Assembly: GCF_900454535.1 (NCBI RefSeq)
Contig: NZ_UGSP01000001.1
Location: forward strand, 1,609,501-1,673,500
Reading direction: 5' to 3'
DNA length: 64,000 nt
Source: Avibacterium avium
Lineage (GTDB): Bacteria > Pseudomonadota > Gammaproteobacteria > Enterobacterales > Pasteurellaceae
Shown: piece by piece, positions 29,032 through 39,800 of the stretch
Position numbering within the stretch: the first letter of the stretch is position 1
How the letters are laid out: each line of letters starts with the position of its first letter
Program-made: the position numbers and the translations under genes
The notes under the pieces: generated by a model
What the model saw: only the letters and a program-made list of their open reading frames with translations
Told to the model about the DNA's origin: nothing
The model's database searches: none

Positions 29032-30743
29032 ATCAGCCTTTCTTGTAACCAAGCTAGAAATTCATCAGCATTCATAAATCCTGTAATGCGGGCTGGGTGA
29101 ATTTCGTTACCTTGTTTATCAAAAAAGATAATGGTGGGTAAGCCTAACACATTCAGTTTTTCCATTAACGCTTTGTTTTCTGGGCTATTTTTGGTCATAT
29201 CTACTTGTAACAATAAAATATCCTCAAAGGCCTGCTGAACGTTGGCATTGGAAAAAGTATATTTTTCAAACTCTTTACAGGCCACGCACCAATCGGCATA
29301 AAGATCAAGCATTGCAAAAGTGCGGTCGTTTTTTTGCAAGATTTTTTGTAGCTCGTCATAGCTGCTTACTTTTTGGAACGCGGTTTGATGCGCGCGCGTT
29401 GCTTGCGCTAAATCAGGTTCATTCCAGAGCCAAGTTTGCAGTGGTTTCACCAAGATCATCGCTAAGATAAAAAATCCAATACGCAACGCCCAGCCAATGC
29501 CTTGCCCTTTGATTTGCAAGCCTGCCCATAAGCAGAAAGACACGCCAAGCAACGCCCATAAACGGTTTTCCCAGATTTCAGGCAGAATACGAGAAAGCAA
29601 GAAAACCGGCAAGGCAAGCATTACAAAGCCGAAAATCACTTTTACTTTTTCTAACCATTCGCCTGATTTTGGCAAAATGCGGTTGCCGAAAACCGTGGCT
29701 AAAATCAGCGGTACGCCCATTCCCAACGCAAGTAAATAAAGAGTGATTGCGCCAGTAAATAGATCACCGCTTTGCGCCACATAAAGCAATGCGCCCGATA
29801 GTGGTGCGGAAGTGCAAGGCGATGCCACAAGGCCTGCAATCATTCCCATCACAAAAACGCCGCCAAATGCACCGCTCTTTTGTTTTTGGCTTAACAAGGT
29901 GAGCTTGGTTTGTAATGATGATGGCAGCTGTAAGGTGAACACACCAAACATTGATAAGGCGAGCAGAACGAAAATCACCGATAAACCGATGAGTACATAA
30001 GGGCTTTGCAGCGCAATCTGAAAAGGCAAGCCGATAGCGGCTACGGCTAGGCCGAGTAAAGTATAAGTTAGCGCCATTCCTTGCACATAAGCAAGGCTTA
30101 ATCCCAACGCACGCGCCGTACTTGGGCGTTGCCCGCTACCAATCACCACCGCCGAAAGCAGCGGCAACATTGGCAATACACAAGGGGTAAACGCCAAGCC
30201 TAAGCCTAATAAGAAAAAGCCAAATACCGCATATTTGCTTTCAAATAAGCGTTGTGCCAAGGATTGTTGTTCATTTAACGCAGGTAAAAGTGCGGTGTTT
30301 TTTTGCACCGTTTTTTCTGCTGAATTTATTGCTGACGGCTGCCATTGCACGGTTTTGGTTTCAGGCGGATAGCAAAATCCTTTCGTACAACCTTGGTAGA
30401 TAACAGAAAAAGTTTGCGGCGTTGTTGATGAAATCGGCACATTTAAGGTGAGATGATCTCGGTAAATTTCCGTTTCGCCAAAAAATTCATCTTGATATTT
30501 TTCTGCTGGCGGAAAAGGTAGATTTGCGACCTTTTGCTCCCCTTGTTCAAGCAAGATTTCTTTTTTGTAGAGATAATAATCTGGCGCAATTTGCCACGCT
30601 AATTGCAAGCTCTCCCCATTAGAATGGGCAGAAAATTGAAAAGCCTCATCAGCTTTCAAAAATTGCGGTTTGCCATCAAAAAGCCCTGCCTGCACCACAA
30701 GTGCGGTGCAAAAACAAAGCAAAAAGGTAAAAATCTTTTTCAT
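29028..30743 (-). CDS. dsbD: thiol:disulfide interchange protein DsbD
   Basis: Carries electrons from cytoplasmic thioredoxin across the inner membrane to keep periplasmic DsbC and cytochrome c maturation proteins reduced. 571 residues. Signal peptide ends near VVQAG; periplasmic alpha domain has C119 and C124 (GCTKGFC); eight membrane helices follow with membrane cysteines in TPCVLP (C188) and ASPCTSAPL; the C-terminal thioredoxin-like domain has C486 and C489 (WCVACK). All six redox cysteines are present. Transcribed alone, convergent with argF. Confidence 0.96.
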   Translation of the reverse strand: MKKIFTFLLCFCTALVVQAGLFDGKPQFLKADEAFQFSAHSNGESLQLAWQIAPDYYLYKKEILLEQGEQKVANLPFPPAEKYQDEFFGETEIYRDHLTLNVPISSTTPQTFSVIYQGCTKGFCYPPETKTVQWQPSAINSAEKTVQKNTALLPALNEQQSLAQRLFESKYAVFGFFLLGLGLAFTPCVLPMLPLLSAVVIGSGQRPSTARALGLSLAYVQGMALTYTLLGLAVAAIGLPFQIALQSPYVLIGLSVIFVLLALSMFGVFTLQLPSSLQTKLTLLSQKQKSGAFGGVFVMGMIAGLVASPCTSAPLSGALLYVAQSGDLFTGAITLYLLALGMGVPLILATVFGNRILPKSGEWLEKVKVIFGFVMLALPVFLLSRILPEIWENRLWALLGVSFCLWAGLQIKGQGIGWALRIGFFILAMILVKPLQTWLWNEPDLAQATRAHQTAFQKVSSYDELQKILQKNDRTFAMLDLYADWCVACKEFEKYTFSNANVQQAFEDILLLQVDMTKNSPENKALMEKLNVLGLPTIIFFDKQGNEIHPARITGFMNADEFLAWLQERLI

Positions 30744-30940
30744 TCTCGCTTGCTAACCTATTGAATGTTAAAACCTAAAGCTAATCTATGTGGCTTCATT
30801 CTAGCACAGTATCAACGCACGAGATGTATAAAAAGTCTTGAGTTCTTTCACTTTATCTTATTTTCTTCGCTTGTCTTAAGATTCTTAGCAGACAGACTTA
30901 TTTCTCAAAGAAAAATAAGAGTTGATAATCGTTCCTATTT

Positions 30941-30953
30941 GGTATAGTATGCC
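30941..30953 (+). promoter_or_regulatory. weak Zur-like palindrome upstream of rpmE2
   Basis: GGTATAGTATGCC, matching 10 of 13 bases of the Zur core GTTATAATATAAC, 41 bases before the rpmE2 start and including TATAGT as a possible -10. In other bacteria the L31B-L36B pair is repressed by Zur. The match is weak. Confidence 0.3.
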
Positions 30954-30993
30954 CAGCCTAGTTATTTCGCAGTAAAAAATAAGGAGTTATCAA

Positions 30994-31260
30994 ATGAAAA
31001 AAGGGATTCACCCAGAAAATTACCGTACTGTACTTTTTTACGACAGCAATGCCAAACAAGGCTTTTTAATTCGTTCTTGCGCCAGAACTACTCAAACAAT
31101 GAAGTGGGAAGATGGCAAAGAATATCCTGTCTTTATGTGTGATACTTCATCTGCATCGCACCCATTTTATACAGGAAAAACCAGACAAATTAATAACGAG
31201 GGCAGAGCAAGTAGCTTCCTAAACAGATACAGCAAATTCGGCTCACTCAAATCAAAATAA
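30994..31260 (+). CDS. rpmE2: 50S ribosomal protein L31 type B
   Basis: Zinc-free paralogue of L31 used when zinc is scarce. 88 residues, [17 protein letters not shown] onward, with the type B loop and no CxxC zinc ribbon. AAGGAG lies upstream of the ATG. It is followed after 9 bases by the L36B gene. The pair replaces zinc-bearing L31/L36 so that the cell can reuse ribosomal zinc. Confidence 0.95.
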   Translation: MKKGIHPENYRTVLFYDSNAKQGFLIRSCARTTQTMKWEDGKEYPVFMCDTSSASHPFYTGKTRQINNEGRASSFLNRYSKFGSLKSK

Positions 31261-31269
31261 GGACAAATA

Positions 31270-31413
31270 ATGCAAGTACTTTCTTCATTAAAAACCGCCA
31301 AAACGCGCCACCCAAAATGCAAAGTGGTACGCCGCCAAGGTGTGGTGTATGTTATTTGTAAAGAAAATCCACGCTTTAAAGCGCGTCAAGGGGGCAAAAA
31401 GAAAAAACGATAA
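31270..31413 (+). CDS. rpmJ2: 50S ribosomal protein L36 type B
   Basis: 47 residues, starting [20 protein letters not shown] and ending GGKKKKR; the YkgO-type L36 paralogue lacking the full zinc-binding Cys/His set of classic L36. ATG at 31270, TAA at 31411-31413. It is in one operon with rpmE2 and shares its role as a zinc-saving substitute. Confidence 0.93.
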   Translation: MQVLSSLKTAKTRHPKCKVVRRQGVVYVICKENPRFKARQGGKKKKR

Positions 31414-31443
31414 AAAGAATCTTATTTCATTAGACAAAAATAG

Positions 31444-31475
31444 CGCGCTAAATGTTTTGGCGCGTTTCCTTTTCT
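31444..31475 (+). terminator. terminator of rpmE2-rpmJ2
   Basis: Stem CGCGCTAAA/TTTGGCGCG with a three-base loop followed by TTTCCTTTTCTT, 30 bases after the L36B stop. Confidence 0.8.
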
Positions 31476-31647
31476 TAATTCAATCAATTAAATTCTATGA
31501 TTTAGATCATAAAATATGAATGATTTTCCAAAAGTGGCTGTTTTAACACTTGTTACAATAATGTTGCAATTATACAATGTCGAACTTAGAATACCCCATA
31601 GTTATTAGGATTTAAGTACAATTTTAGCTGTAAAGGAAACAGATTAT

Positions 31648-32367
31648 ATGGTTACTCCACAAATCTTGGTGGTTGAAGATGAAGCCATTACAAGAAACAC
31701 ATTGAAAAGTATTTTTGAAGCGGAAGGATATGATGTATTTGAAGCGACCGATGGCACGCAAATGCACAATATTCTCACCAGCCAACCTATTGATCTTGTT
31801 GTAATGGACATCAATCTCCCCGGCAAAAATGGCTTAATGCTTGCGCGTGAATTGCGCGAACAAAAAAATACCGCACTTATGTTCCTGACTGGGCGAAACA
31901 ATGAAGTGGATAAAATTTTAGGCTTAGAAATTGGTGCCGATGATTACATTACTAAACCGTTTAATCCAAGAGAACTGACAATTCGTGCCAGAAATATTTT
32001 GCAACGCACAATGCAAGATATGCCTAAACCGCTTAATCAAACGCAACAAATTGAACAATATCGCTTTAATGGTTGGACGTTGGATCTCAATAGCCACACG
32101 TTGATCTCACCAGATAATCACCCCTTTAAACTACCACGCAGTGAATTTAGAACACTGCTCCATTTCTGCGAAAATCCCGGCAAAATTCAATCTCGTGAAG
32201 AATTATTGAAAAAAATGGCTGGGCGAGAATTAAAACCACAAGATAGAACGGTTGATGTAACCATTCGCCGTATTCGTAAATATTTTGAGAACTATCCAGA
32301 AACGCCAGAAATTATCGCCACTATTCACGGTGAGGGCTATCGTTTTTGCGGAAAATTAGAAGAATAA
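31648..32367 (+). CDS. arcA: two-component response regulator ArcA
   Basis: OmpR-family DNA-binding regulator that adjusts respiration and central metabolism to oxygen. 239 residues. Receiver domain with phosphorylated D54 ([12 protein letters not shown]), conserved Thr and Lys (TKPFNP); winged-helix C-terminal domain from about 135. Close to the H. influenzae and E. coli proteins along its length. Its partner arcB is not in the window. Monocistronic, with a long leader and a 17-bp stem terminator. Confidence 0.97.
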   Translation: MVTPQILVVEDEAITRNTLKSIFEAEGYDVFEATDGTQMHNILTSQPIDLVVMDINLPGKNGLMLARELREQKNTALMFLTGRNNEVDKILGLEIGADDYITKPFNPRELTIRARNILQRTMQDMPKPLNQTQQIEQYRFNGWTLDLNSHTLISPDNHPFKLPRSEFRTLLHFCENPGKIQSREELLKKMAGRELKPQDRTVDVTIRRIRKYFENYPETPEIIATIHGEGYRFCGKLEE

Positions 32368-32413
32368 AATCCTTCTGTTATTCTTGATTTTAGAACGAAA
32401 GCGAAGAATGAAA

Positions 32414-32450
32414 AACGAAAAGAGCGGGAAAAATTCCCGCTCTTTTCGTT
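32414..32450 (+). terminator. terminator of arcA
   Basis: Perfect 17-bp stem AACGAAAAGAGCGGGAA paired with its complement across AAA, starting 46 bases after the arcA stop and followed by TATTT. Contains the GAGCGGG sequence and not the USS. Confidence 0.85.
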
Positions 32451-32468
32451 TATTTCAGTGTTAAAAAA

Positions 32469-32491
32469 ATGGCTAAGGTTCGCTTAGCCAT
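32469..32491 (-). terminator. terminator of ratA-rnfH-roxA-xseA
   Basis: Perfect 9-bp stem ATGGCTAAG/CTTAGCCAT with a five-base loop, followed on the minus strand by TTTTTTT. It lies 190 bases after the xseA stop, so the operon transcript would carry a long AT-rich 3' end. Confidence 0.75.
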
Positions 32492-32555
32492 AAATATATG
32501 AATAAAATTTTCAGTTAATTTACCTAAAGTTTTTTAAGTAAATCTTCCCCATTCT

Positions 32556-32574
32556 AAAAAAAAAAAAAAAAAAA
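32556..32574. repeat. homopolymer of 19 A
   Basis: A run of 19 consecutive A on the plus strand in the intergenic stretch between arcA and xseA, inside a very AT-rich stretch (32500-32680). The 313-base gap 32368-32680 otherwise holds two terminators and no gene. Length of such a run is prone to slippage and to sequencing error. Confidence 0.9.
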
Positions 32575-32680
32575 CAACTAAAATCGCGAAAAAATTTAAT
32601 TTTTCATTTTTTATTTGTTTTAAATCAATTTTTTGCCATTTATTTAATTCTATAAAATAAATTATTTGATTAATCAGCAA

Positions 32681-34216
32681 TTATTTATCAATTTGCTCAA
32701 CACGGCTATAAATCACGCCATTCATTAGCTGTGTTTTCACCCGCTCTCCCACTTGCACTTGATGAGTATCAGTAATCGCAATGCCTTGTTCATTTTCAGA
32801 AATGGAATAACCACGGGAAAGAATTTTCAGCGGGCTTAATCCGTCCAAGCGTTGGCACAAGGTGGCAAAACGCCCTTGTCTATTTGCCAGCAGTTTTTCT
32901 ACGCTAAAATCTAACCGCACTTTTAATTGTTGCAAATGTTGCGCTTGTTTTTGTAAGCGATACGGCAGCGGATTATTATTCAGCCGCTCATTAAGTGCGG
33001 TGAAATTTTGCTGTTTTTTTGCCAAATAATGCTGCATTGCCAGCCTTAAACCATAGCCTAGCTGTTGGATCTGGGCTTTTTGCTGATTAAGCTGTTTTTG
33101 CGGGTGGCGATTTTGTAAGCGTTGGCTAAGTTGCTGTAATCCTTGTTGTTTCGCGGAAAGGTTGCGTTCCATTGCCAAATGCAAACGCTGATGCTGTGTG
33201 GCAATTTGCTGTTGCGATTTTTCCACTGTCCGTTGCATTGCAAACTGCAAGCGGTAAGCAAGCTGTTCTAGCTGAGCTTTTTGTTGATTAAGTTGAATTT
33301 GCGGATGACGATTTTGCAAACGCCATACAAGCTGATTTAAGGCTTGGCTTTTTTCATTAAATAGACGATCTAACGCCATTTCTAAACGCTGACGTTTATA
33401 GTTAAGCTGTTGCAATAATTCTTGCTGATCACGGCTTACTAACTCTGCCGCAGCAGAGGGCGTGGGCGCACGCACATCAGCCACAAAATCGGCAATGGTA
33501 ACATCGGTTTCGTGTCCCACCGCGCTGATCACAGGGATCACGGAATTAAAAATCGCACGCGCCACGGCTTCTTCATTGAAACACCATAAATCTTCTAGCG
33601 AACCGCCACCGCGTCCCACAATAAGCACGTCCACTTCTTGACGGCGGTTAGCCAGTTCGATCATTTGTACAATTTCATCGGTGGCCTCTTTGCCTTGTAC
33701 GGCAGTGGGATAAATCACCACATTCAGGCTCGGATCGCGCCGCTGTAAAATATGCAAAATATCTTGCAACGCAGCCCCTGTTGGTGAAGTTATCACGCCC
33801 ACTTTGCGACTAAAGTGCGGTAGATTTTTTTTCAGATTTTGCGCAAACAATCCTTCCGCAGCCAATTTCATTTTTAAGGCTTCAAATTGCTGCTGCAACA
33901 AGCCCTCACCTGCAGGGTGCATACTATCGATAATCAGCTGATAATCACCGCGCGGCTCGTATAAACTCACACAGGCACGCACCAACACTTGCATTCCATT
34001 TTGCGGACGAAACGGCACGCGCAGATTTTTCATTCGGAACATTGCGCAACGCACTTGGGCATTTTCATCTTTCAAGGTGAGATACCAATGCCCCGAAACA
34101 GGTTGGGTGAAATTGGAAATTTCCCCCGTGAGCCACACTAGCCCAAGCTGGCCTTCCAATAATTGGCGAGCCTGCTGATTGAGCTGTGAAACGGAATAAA
34201 TCGCACTATTTTCCAT
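32681..34216 (-). CDS. xseA: exodeoxyribonuclease VII large subunit, extended coiled coil
   Basis: Catalytic subunit of exonuclease VII, a single-strand DNA exonuclease acting with XseB. 511 residues against 456 in E. coli. N-terminal OB fold (about 1-100), then the catalytic domain with SPTGAA, GRGGGS and SAVGHETD. The extra length is in the coiled-coil arm: [16 protein letters not shown] occurs at about 299 and again at 366, and a degenerate third unit starts near 411. The C-terminal segment [12 protein letters not shown] is normal. It follows roxA by two bases, last gene of its operon. Confidence 0.96.
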   Translation of the reverse strand: MENSAIYSVSQLNQQARQLLEGQLGLVWLTGEISNFTQPVSGHWYLTLKDENAQVRCAMFRMKNLRVPFRPQNGMQVLVRACVSLYEPRGDYQLIIDSMHPAGEGLLQQQFEALKMKLAAEGLFAQNLKKNLPHFSRKVGVITSPTGAALQDILHILQRRDPSLNVVIYPTAVQGKEATDEIVQMIELANRRQEVDVLIVGRGGGSLEDLWCFNEEAVARAIFNSVIPVISAVGHETDVTIADFVADVRAPTPSAAAELVSRDQQELLQQLNYKRQRLEMALDRLFNEKSQALNQLVWRLQNRHPQIQLNQQKAQLEQLAYRLQFAMQRTVEKSQQQIATQHQRLHLAMERNLSAKQQGLQQLSQRLQNRHPQKQLNQQKAQIQQLGYGLRLAMQHYLAKKQQNFTALNERLNNNPLPYRLQKQAQHLQQLKVRLDFSVEKLLANRQGRFATLCQRLDGLSPLKILSRGYSISENEQGIAITDTHQVQVGERVKTQLMNGVIYSRVEQIDK

Positions 34217-34218
34217 TT

Positions 34219-35415
34219 TTAATCCAACAATACCCAGCCATCATCAAGCCAGTTGCATAGGCTGTCTAACAATAATTCCATTACGCTTTCTTTATCTTGC
34301 ACGTCAAGCATTAAGGCTTGCAAATCGCCTAAGCCAAGGCTTTCGCCATCTGCTAAACGTTTTAAAATTTGTGCTTCAAGGGGATTGAGTTCATCAAGCC
34401 ATTCGCCGTTGGCATAAATACGCATCGGATACTCGGTGTAAAGCAATTTGCAATTATTATCTTGTGAAAGCAAACAATCTTCCTCCAAAAGCGACCGCAC
34501 TTCGTCAGGATCGTACTCCCCTTCCGTTGGTAATAATTCGTAGCGTCTGCTACTTACTGTGCTTGCTAAGGCTTGTTTGAATAACGCGTCAAATTGCGGG
34601 CTTTCCGCAAGGCTGGCAAGAAATTGTTGCTTAATGGTGGCGATATTTTGCTGTGCCAATAAACCTGTGGGTTGAAGATCTGGGCTAAGGCGCAGTGGAA
34701 TTAAAAATTCGCTTAGATCCAATTCTAAATTAGGTTGATTAAAGGCTTTGCCCACATTTTCAAAAATATCCGCCAAATTAGGATAACGTAAGCCGAAAGA
34801 GAACGTCAGACAATCATCTTGCGCCACGCCATAATGAGATAAACGCGAAGGCACATAAAGTACATCACCAGGTGCAAGCACTTCATCAAGCACCAATTCG
34901 CCCATATCATCAAAAATACGGATCGGCTGGTTCGGTTTGAACTCGGTGGTTGGATCGCACCATTTGCCAAGCTGCCAACGGCGATGTCCGTAGCCTTGCA
35001 CGAGGAACACGTCATATTCATCATAATGTCGCCCTACTGAACCACCTTGCGGCGCGTAAGACACCATAATATCGTCCCGTTGCCATTGGGGAATAAAGCC
35101 GAAGGCGTTCCAAAGCTGGCCTAATTCTGGCGACCATTGTTCCATATTTTGCACCAGCACCGTCCATTGTGTTGGCACATCAACAAAATCTTGTTCTACC
35201 AGCGGGCTAACTTTGAGTTCCCAATTCTCATCGATGTGTTGCTTAATTAAGCGCGCGGTAACCTCTTCGCCCTGCGCCAGTTCAATAATATCTTCTGGCT
35301 CAAACTGCCCCACAATTTGTGGCAGACCGTTGCGAATTAATAAGGGTTTCTTTTGCCAATATTCTTGCAAAAATTGTTCTGGGCTAATGTGATCGGGTAA
35401 GCAAAATTTAATCAT
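34219..35415 (-). CDS. roxA: ribosomal oxygenase RoxA (L16 arginine hydroxylase, YcfD)
   Basis: JmjC-type Fe(II)/2-oxoglutarate oxygenase that hydroxylates an Arg of ribosomal protein L16. 398 residues. Iron ligands H130 and D132 ([10 protein letters not shown]) and H194 (RLSHYG) match the E. coli pattern. A dimerisation and winged-helix region follows. The first 8 bases overlap the end of rnfH, so translation is coupled. Third gene of ratA-rnfH-roxA-xseA. Confidence 0.94.
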   Translation of the reverse strand: MIKFCLPDHISPEQFLQEYWQKKPLLIRNGLPQIVGQFEPEDIIELAQGEEVTARLIKQHIDENWELKVSPLVEQDFVDVPTQWTVLVQNMEQWSPELGQLWNAFGFIPQWQRDDIMVSYAPQGGSVGRHYDEYDVFLVQGYGHRRWQLGKWCDPTTEFKPNQPIRIFDDMGELVLDEVLAPGDVLYVPSRLSHYGVAQDDCLTFSFGLRYPNLADIFENVGKAFNQPNLELDLSEFLIPLRLSPDLQPTGLLAQQNIATIKQQFLASLAESPQFDALFKQALASTVSSRRYELLPTEGEYDPDEVRSLLEEDCLLSQDNNCKLLYTEYPMRIYANGEWLDELNPLEAQILKRLADGESLGLGDLQALMLDVQDKESVMELLLDSLCNWLDDGWVLLD

Positions 35416-35818
35416 TGCCTTGTTCCTCTTGGGTTGAAGATGGTGTTGCCAATTGGGATACAGATTGTTGATCTTGGGCTAATTGTTTTGCGCGTTTTTT
35501 CGCTTCTTTTTCAGCTTGCTTTTGCGCTTGCTGTTCTTGCAACTGCTGTGCCGCACGCTTACGGCGGATTTCTTTAGGATCAGCCAATAACGGGCGATAA
35601 ATCTCAATGCGATCGCCATTTTCTAGCACATCGGTGAGCTTCGCAGGGCGGCTGAAAATGCCAATTTTATTTTCGCGTAAATCAATTTCACTAAATTGAT
35701 GCAAAATACCCGATTGCAAAATTGCTGTTTGCACCGTTGTGCCTTGCTCCATATGCAAGGTTTTCAAAAAATAACGATCAGGCAAGGCATAAGCAATTTC
35801 AATTTTTAATTTAGACAT
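35408..35818 (-). CDS. rnfH: RnfH-family (UPF0125) protein with Q/K-rich tail
   Basis: Ubiquitin-fold protein of the RnfH family; partner of RatA in the conserved ratA-rnfH pair, function not settled. 136 residues, while the core family is near 100. The first 90 residues hold the domain (IEIAYALPDRYFL through EIYRPLLADPKEIRRKRA). The remaining 45 are rich in Gln, Ala and Lys and predicted helical or disordered. Overlaps ratA by one base and roxA by eight. Confidence 0.88.
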   Translation of the reverse strand: MSKLKIEIAYALPDRYFLKTLHMEQGTTVQTAILQSGILHQFSEIDLRENKIGIFSRPAKLTDVLENGDRIEIYRPLLADPKEIRRKRAAQQLQEQQAQKQAEKEAKKRAKQLAQDQQSVSQLATPSSTQEEQGND

Positions 35819-36249
35819 TAGGCGTAAACCTCCTTAGCACGTTGCTTAAACGCATCAATCATTTTGCTAGTAAGATGGGTAAAAATCTGCCCGAATGCCA
35901 TTGCAATAATCGGATTAGAAAATTCAAAATCCAGTTTTAAGGCAATTTTGCAGCACTGCTCATCAATTTCAACAAACTGCCATTCCCCTTGTAAAAACTT
36001 GAAAGGCCCTTCCACCAACTGCATTTGAATACGCTGATTTTCCAGCATTGTATTTTGCGTGGTAAAACGCTGGCGAATACCTGCTTTGCTGATCACCAAT
36101 TCTGCCGTGAGCTGATTTTGCTGACGGCTTAGGGTTCGGCTTTCCACACAGCCCGGCACAAACTCAGGATAGCGTTCATAATTATTCACCAAATCATACA
36201 TTTGTTTGGCACTGTAAGGCACTAAGGCACTTTGATTAACACTTGGCAT
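35818..36249 (-). CDS. ratA: RatA-family START-domain protein
   Basis: START-like (polyketide cyclase/CoqJ type) protein, 143 residues, close to E. coli RatA (YfjG), reported as a toxin binding 50S subunits and also resembling coenzyme Q-binding Coq10. Starts MPSVNQSALVPYSAKQMYDLVN with motif YPEFVPGC. First gene of its operon, one-base overlap with rnfH. Toxin or ubiquinone-related function cannot be chosen from sequence. Confidence 0.88.
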   Translation of the reverse strand: MPSVNQSALVPYSAKQMYDLVNNYERYPEFVPGCVESRTLSRQQNQLTAELVISKAGIRQRFTTQNTMLENQRIQMQLVEGPFKFLQGEWQFVEIDEQCCKIALKLDFEFSNPIIAMAFGQIFTHLTSKMIDAFKQRAKEVYA

Positions 36250-36349
36250 TTTATTTATACTTAGTATTTTTCTCTAAAAAAACTTTGCTATTATAGCGAA
36301 TATCAAACAAAAGTGCGGTGATAAACGCACTAAAAAATAAGGAAAAACG

Positions 36350-36766
36350 ATGAATTGGGTCATTTTCGCCATTGGATCAGCATTTTTCGCTGGGCTAACC
36401 GCCATTTTCGGCAAGCTCGGTGTGGAAGGCATTAACAGCAACCTTGCGACATTTATCCGCACCATTGTGGTACTTGCAGTTGCAGGCGGTATTATTACTC
36501 TGCGCAACGAATGGCAACTGCCCCAACATATCGCCACCAAACCCTTTATTTTCCTGCTATTATCTGGCGTTGCCACTGGGCTTTCTTGGCTCTGTTACTA
36601 CCGAGCCCTACAACTTGCCCCTGCCTCTTGGGTTGCCCCGATTGATAAACTGAGTGTCGTCATCGCCATTGTGCTAGGCGTAGTGCTATTAGGCGAACCA
36701 ATCAGCTTAAAACTTATCATCGGATCAATTTTAATTTTGAGCGGTGTATTGGTGTTGGTTTTTTAG
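36350..36766 (+). CDS. half-size EamA-family membrane protein
   Basis: 138 residues with four or five membrane segments, starting MNWVIFAIGSAFFAGLTAIF and containing the EamA-type second half motif (APIDKLSVVIAIVLGVVLLGE). Full EamA/DMT exporters have two such repeats in about 300 residues; this has one, so it likely works as a dimer. Substrate unknown. A USS sits just upstream near 36310. Monocistronic; the adhesin gene follows after 121 bases. Confidence 0.82.
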   Translation: MNWVIFAIGSAFFAGLTAIFGKLGVEGINSNLATFIRTIVVLAVAGGIITLRNEWQLPQHIATKPFIFLLLSGVATGLSWLCYYRALQLAPASWVAPIDKLSVVIAIVLGVVLLGEPISLKLIIGSILILSGVLVLVF

Positions 36767-36887
36767 TAAAGATTTGCTTGTATTTTGATCGCAACCTGAA
36801 TAAAATGCAACTCGAAAGAAGTATTCGTTACTTCCTTCTGATTTTATATAAAAAAATTTTATAAAAATTTCATTCAGGAGCCTAAAT

Positions 36888-39800
36888 ATGAACAATGATC
36901 TATTTAAGGCCGATTTCAAGCGTGATGCAAAACACGCGATGAGTAGTATTGAAATTAGCCAACATATCCTTTCTTATAAAAACTTGAAAAAATTAAACCG
37001 CGCTTTAGCCGCGATCCTACCAACCACCTTACCAATTCTCTTTGGCGCAGTATCGCTTAGTGCAAATGCTACGATAAACGATACTTCAACCACATCAACA
37101 ATAGCTATTGCCCCAGAAGAAAAAACAGCAACAGCCTCTGGAGATAGTGCAATTGCAATCGGTGAAAGCGCAAGTTCTGCGGGAGATAAAGCGGTTGCTG
37201 TGGGTAAAAATGCGAATGCCGCCGAAGAATACACTATTGCGGTGGGTAGTGGCGCAGCAGCGAAAAAAATCGATGCGGTTGCGATTGGAAGATCTAGTGC
37301 AGACAATACCGGAGCAGTGGCTATTGGCAAAGCAAGTACTAGCGGTGGTGGCATTGGTGGTATTGCCATCGGCTATGGTGCCTTAGCACCTATCTATCGT
37401 GATGGAGAAACAGAGAAACTTGTTGCTTTTGGACGTACAGGCGATAAATATACTGGTGGAATCGCCATTGGTACAGAAACTCACGCTCGTGTAGGCACTA
37501 TTGATATTGGTAACCGTGATTATCGTGGCGAAATGGGCGATTTCAGCACAGATAAAAGCCGTGTAGATATTCTAAGTGCAGTAGGTGCAACTACCGTAGG
37601 GGATAATTCCTTTAACAGTGGGCAACTTGCGGTTATCAACGGGGCATATTCCTCTATCACAAGAGCGCCATTAAAATCTACGGGCGGCTGGGTTGATTTC
37701 TTTACCCGTTTACAAAATAAAGCAGATAATGCCCAACACTCCACCCAAGGATTTGGGGCTACTATATTAGGTTCACTTAACTCTATTGAGTCTTCTACAG
37801 ATCGACATTATGTAGATGGTATGGCAAGTAGTATTGTGGGGGTAGCTAACCGTTCTCAAAAATCAAATGGTGCCCTTATCTTTGGTGCTGGAAATGAAAT
37901 TACTAATTCCTATTTAGCAATCAGTATGCCTGACGGTTTATCAGAAGGTATTCTGGGAACTAGTTCAATTGATACCGTCAAAAAAATGGCTGATAAATTC
38001 CGAGGCTTGGCAACAACTGATAGCTCAGGTTCTGTTTCTGTAATTGGTGGCGGTAATAAGGCAAATTACGCGTTATTTTCTCAAGTATCAGGTGTTCGCA
38101 ATAAATTAATCGGTTCTGGTGTTGATAGCGTAAATAATGTGCGCGCTAATAGTGCCGAAACTTATCCTGGATTTAGTGCATTTTCCGCTATATCAGGTTA
38201 TGAAAATATTGCAACAAATGTATCACATACCAATATTATGGGATCTCATAACGAAGTAACTAATGCAACTGAAAATATCGTAATGGGTAACCATAATAAA
38301 GTAATCGGTGAAAATACCGATCAATCTCAAGCAAAACGCAATGTATTGCTCGGTTTCCAAGACAAAGATGCTGATAAAATCGGTAAAAACATTTCCAACA
38401 ACCAATTAATCGGTTCAGATATTACGGTTAAAGAAGGCACGAAAAATGGTGTTCTTATTGGTGATCAAGCGGAAATTGCCGCTTCTAATGTAGATAATAC
38501 AACAGCATTAGATGGTGCGGTAGCAATGGGGGCAAAATCCGTAGCTAATCGTCAAGCAATTGATTCTGCATCAGTAGATACATCTACGGATCAAATTCCT
38601 GAAAATGATGCAGCTAAAACAAATAAAGTTTATGCTTTAAAAGCTGCATCAGATGCTGATAAAGCTGCTGTTAAGAAAACAGTAAAAGGTAATTTAGCGG
38701 CGGTTTCTGTGGGTAATGCCAACAATACTCGTCAAATTATCAATGTAGCCGCTGGTTCTGCTGACACGGACGCGGTAAACGTGGCACAATTAAGAAGTGT
38801 GGCAACCCACTACTACCATGTAAATACCACAGGCAACCCTAACTACAACAATGATGGTGCAACAGGCAAAAATTCGATGGCGGCAGGTAAAGTAACCGCC
38901 AGCGGTGAAAATTCATTGGCTGTAGGTATCGGCGCAGCTGCGAAAAATATCAATTCAATTTCAATTGGTAAAACCAATATTTATGGCGATAATGCTATTG
39001 GCTTAGGTTCTGGCTATGCCGCAGCCAAAAATGCTATTGTTATAGGTAATGGTGCAGTAAGTGATAATATGGGTCCACTCTCTGAAGAAGGTATCGCAAT
39101 TGGTACCAATGCGAAATCATTGGATTCGTATTCTACTCAACCTAGAACCATCCTTGGATTTACAATTCCATCTATGAAACCCAATGCCCTACCAAATGGC
39201 GTAGGCGGTATTGCGATTGGGGCAAATACTTATGCCAATCAAGGTACAATTGATATTGGCATGAAAAAAGCAACAGGGCCTCACCCAGCAGCACCAAGCA
39301 AAACTATTGTTGGTAGTGAAGGACGTGGCGCAAACCGCCGTGCGGTGACTTCGGTGGGTACAGAATCTTATGCAGCCGCACACTTCTCTAGCATTTTCGG
39401 TTCATACTCATCAATCACTTCAGATGTAGACGTGACATATTCTGGCTTGCCAACCCAAGGTTTTGCTTCAAGCATTACGGGTACGCTCAATACCATCAAA
39501 GCAAACAGCCCATCAACTCAGCCAGCAGCTGCGTTTGATGGTATGGCTAATGCGATTAATGGTACTGCCAACGTGATTGAGCACAGTAATGGTGCGTTGA
39601 TTATGGGTGCGGGTAATAAAATTTCTAATTCATTATTACCTGTTTCGATCTCTGGCTTAAATTATTCAATGGCATCAGACCCTGAAGCATTTAATAAAAA
39701 ATTAAATACGCCAGACAGCAATGGTGTGAAACCAGCATTGGCTTCTGTGGGTATCTTTGGTGGTGCGAATGAAGTGGATAATTCTCACTATGTGAATGTT

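Noticed and set aside
30765-30947. Frame of 60 residues before rpmE2
   Set aside because: Poor start context and no recognisable features; it lies in an AT-rich promoter region.
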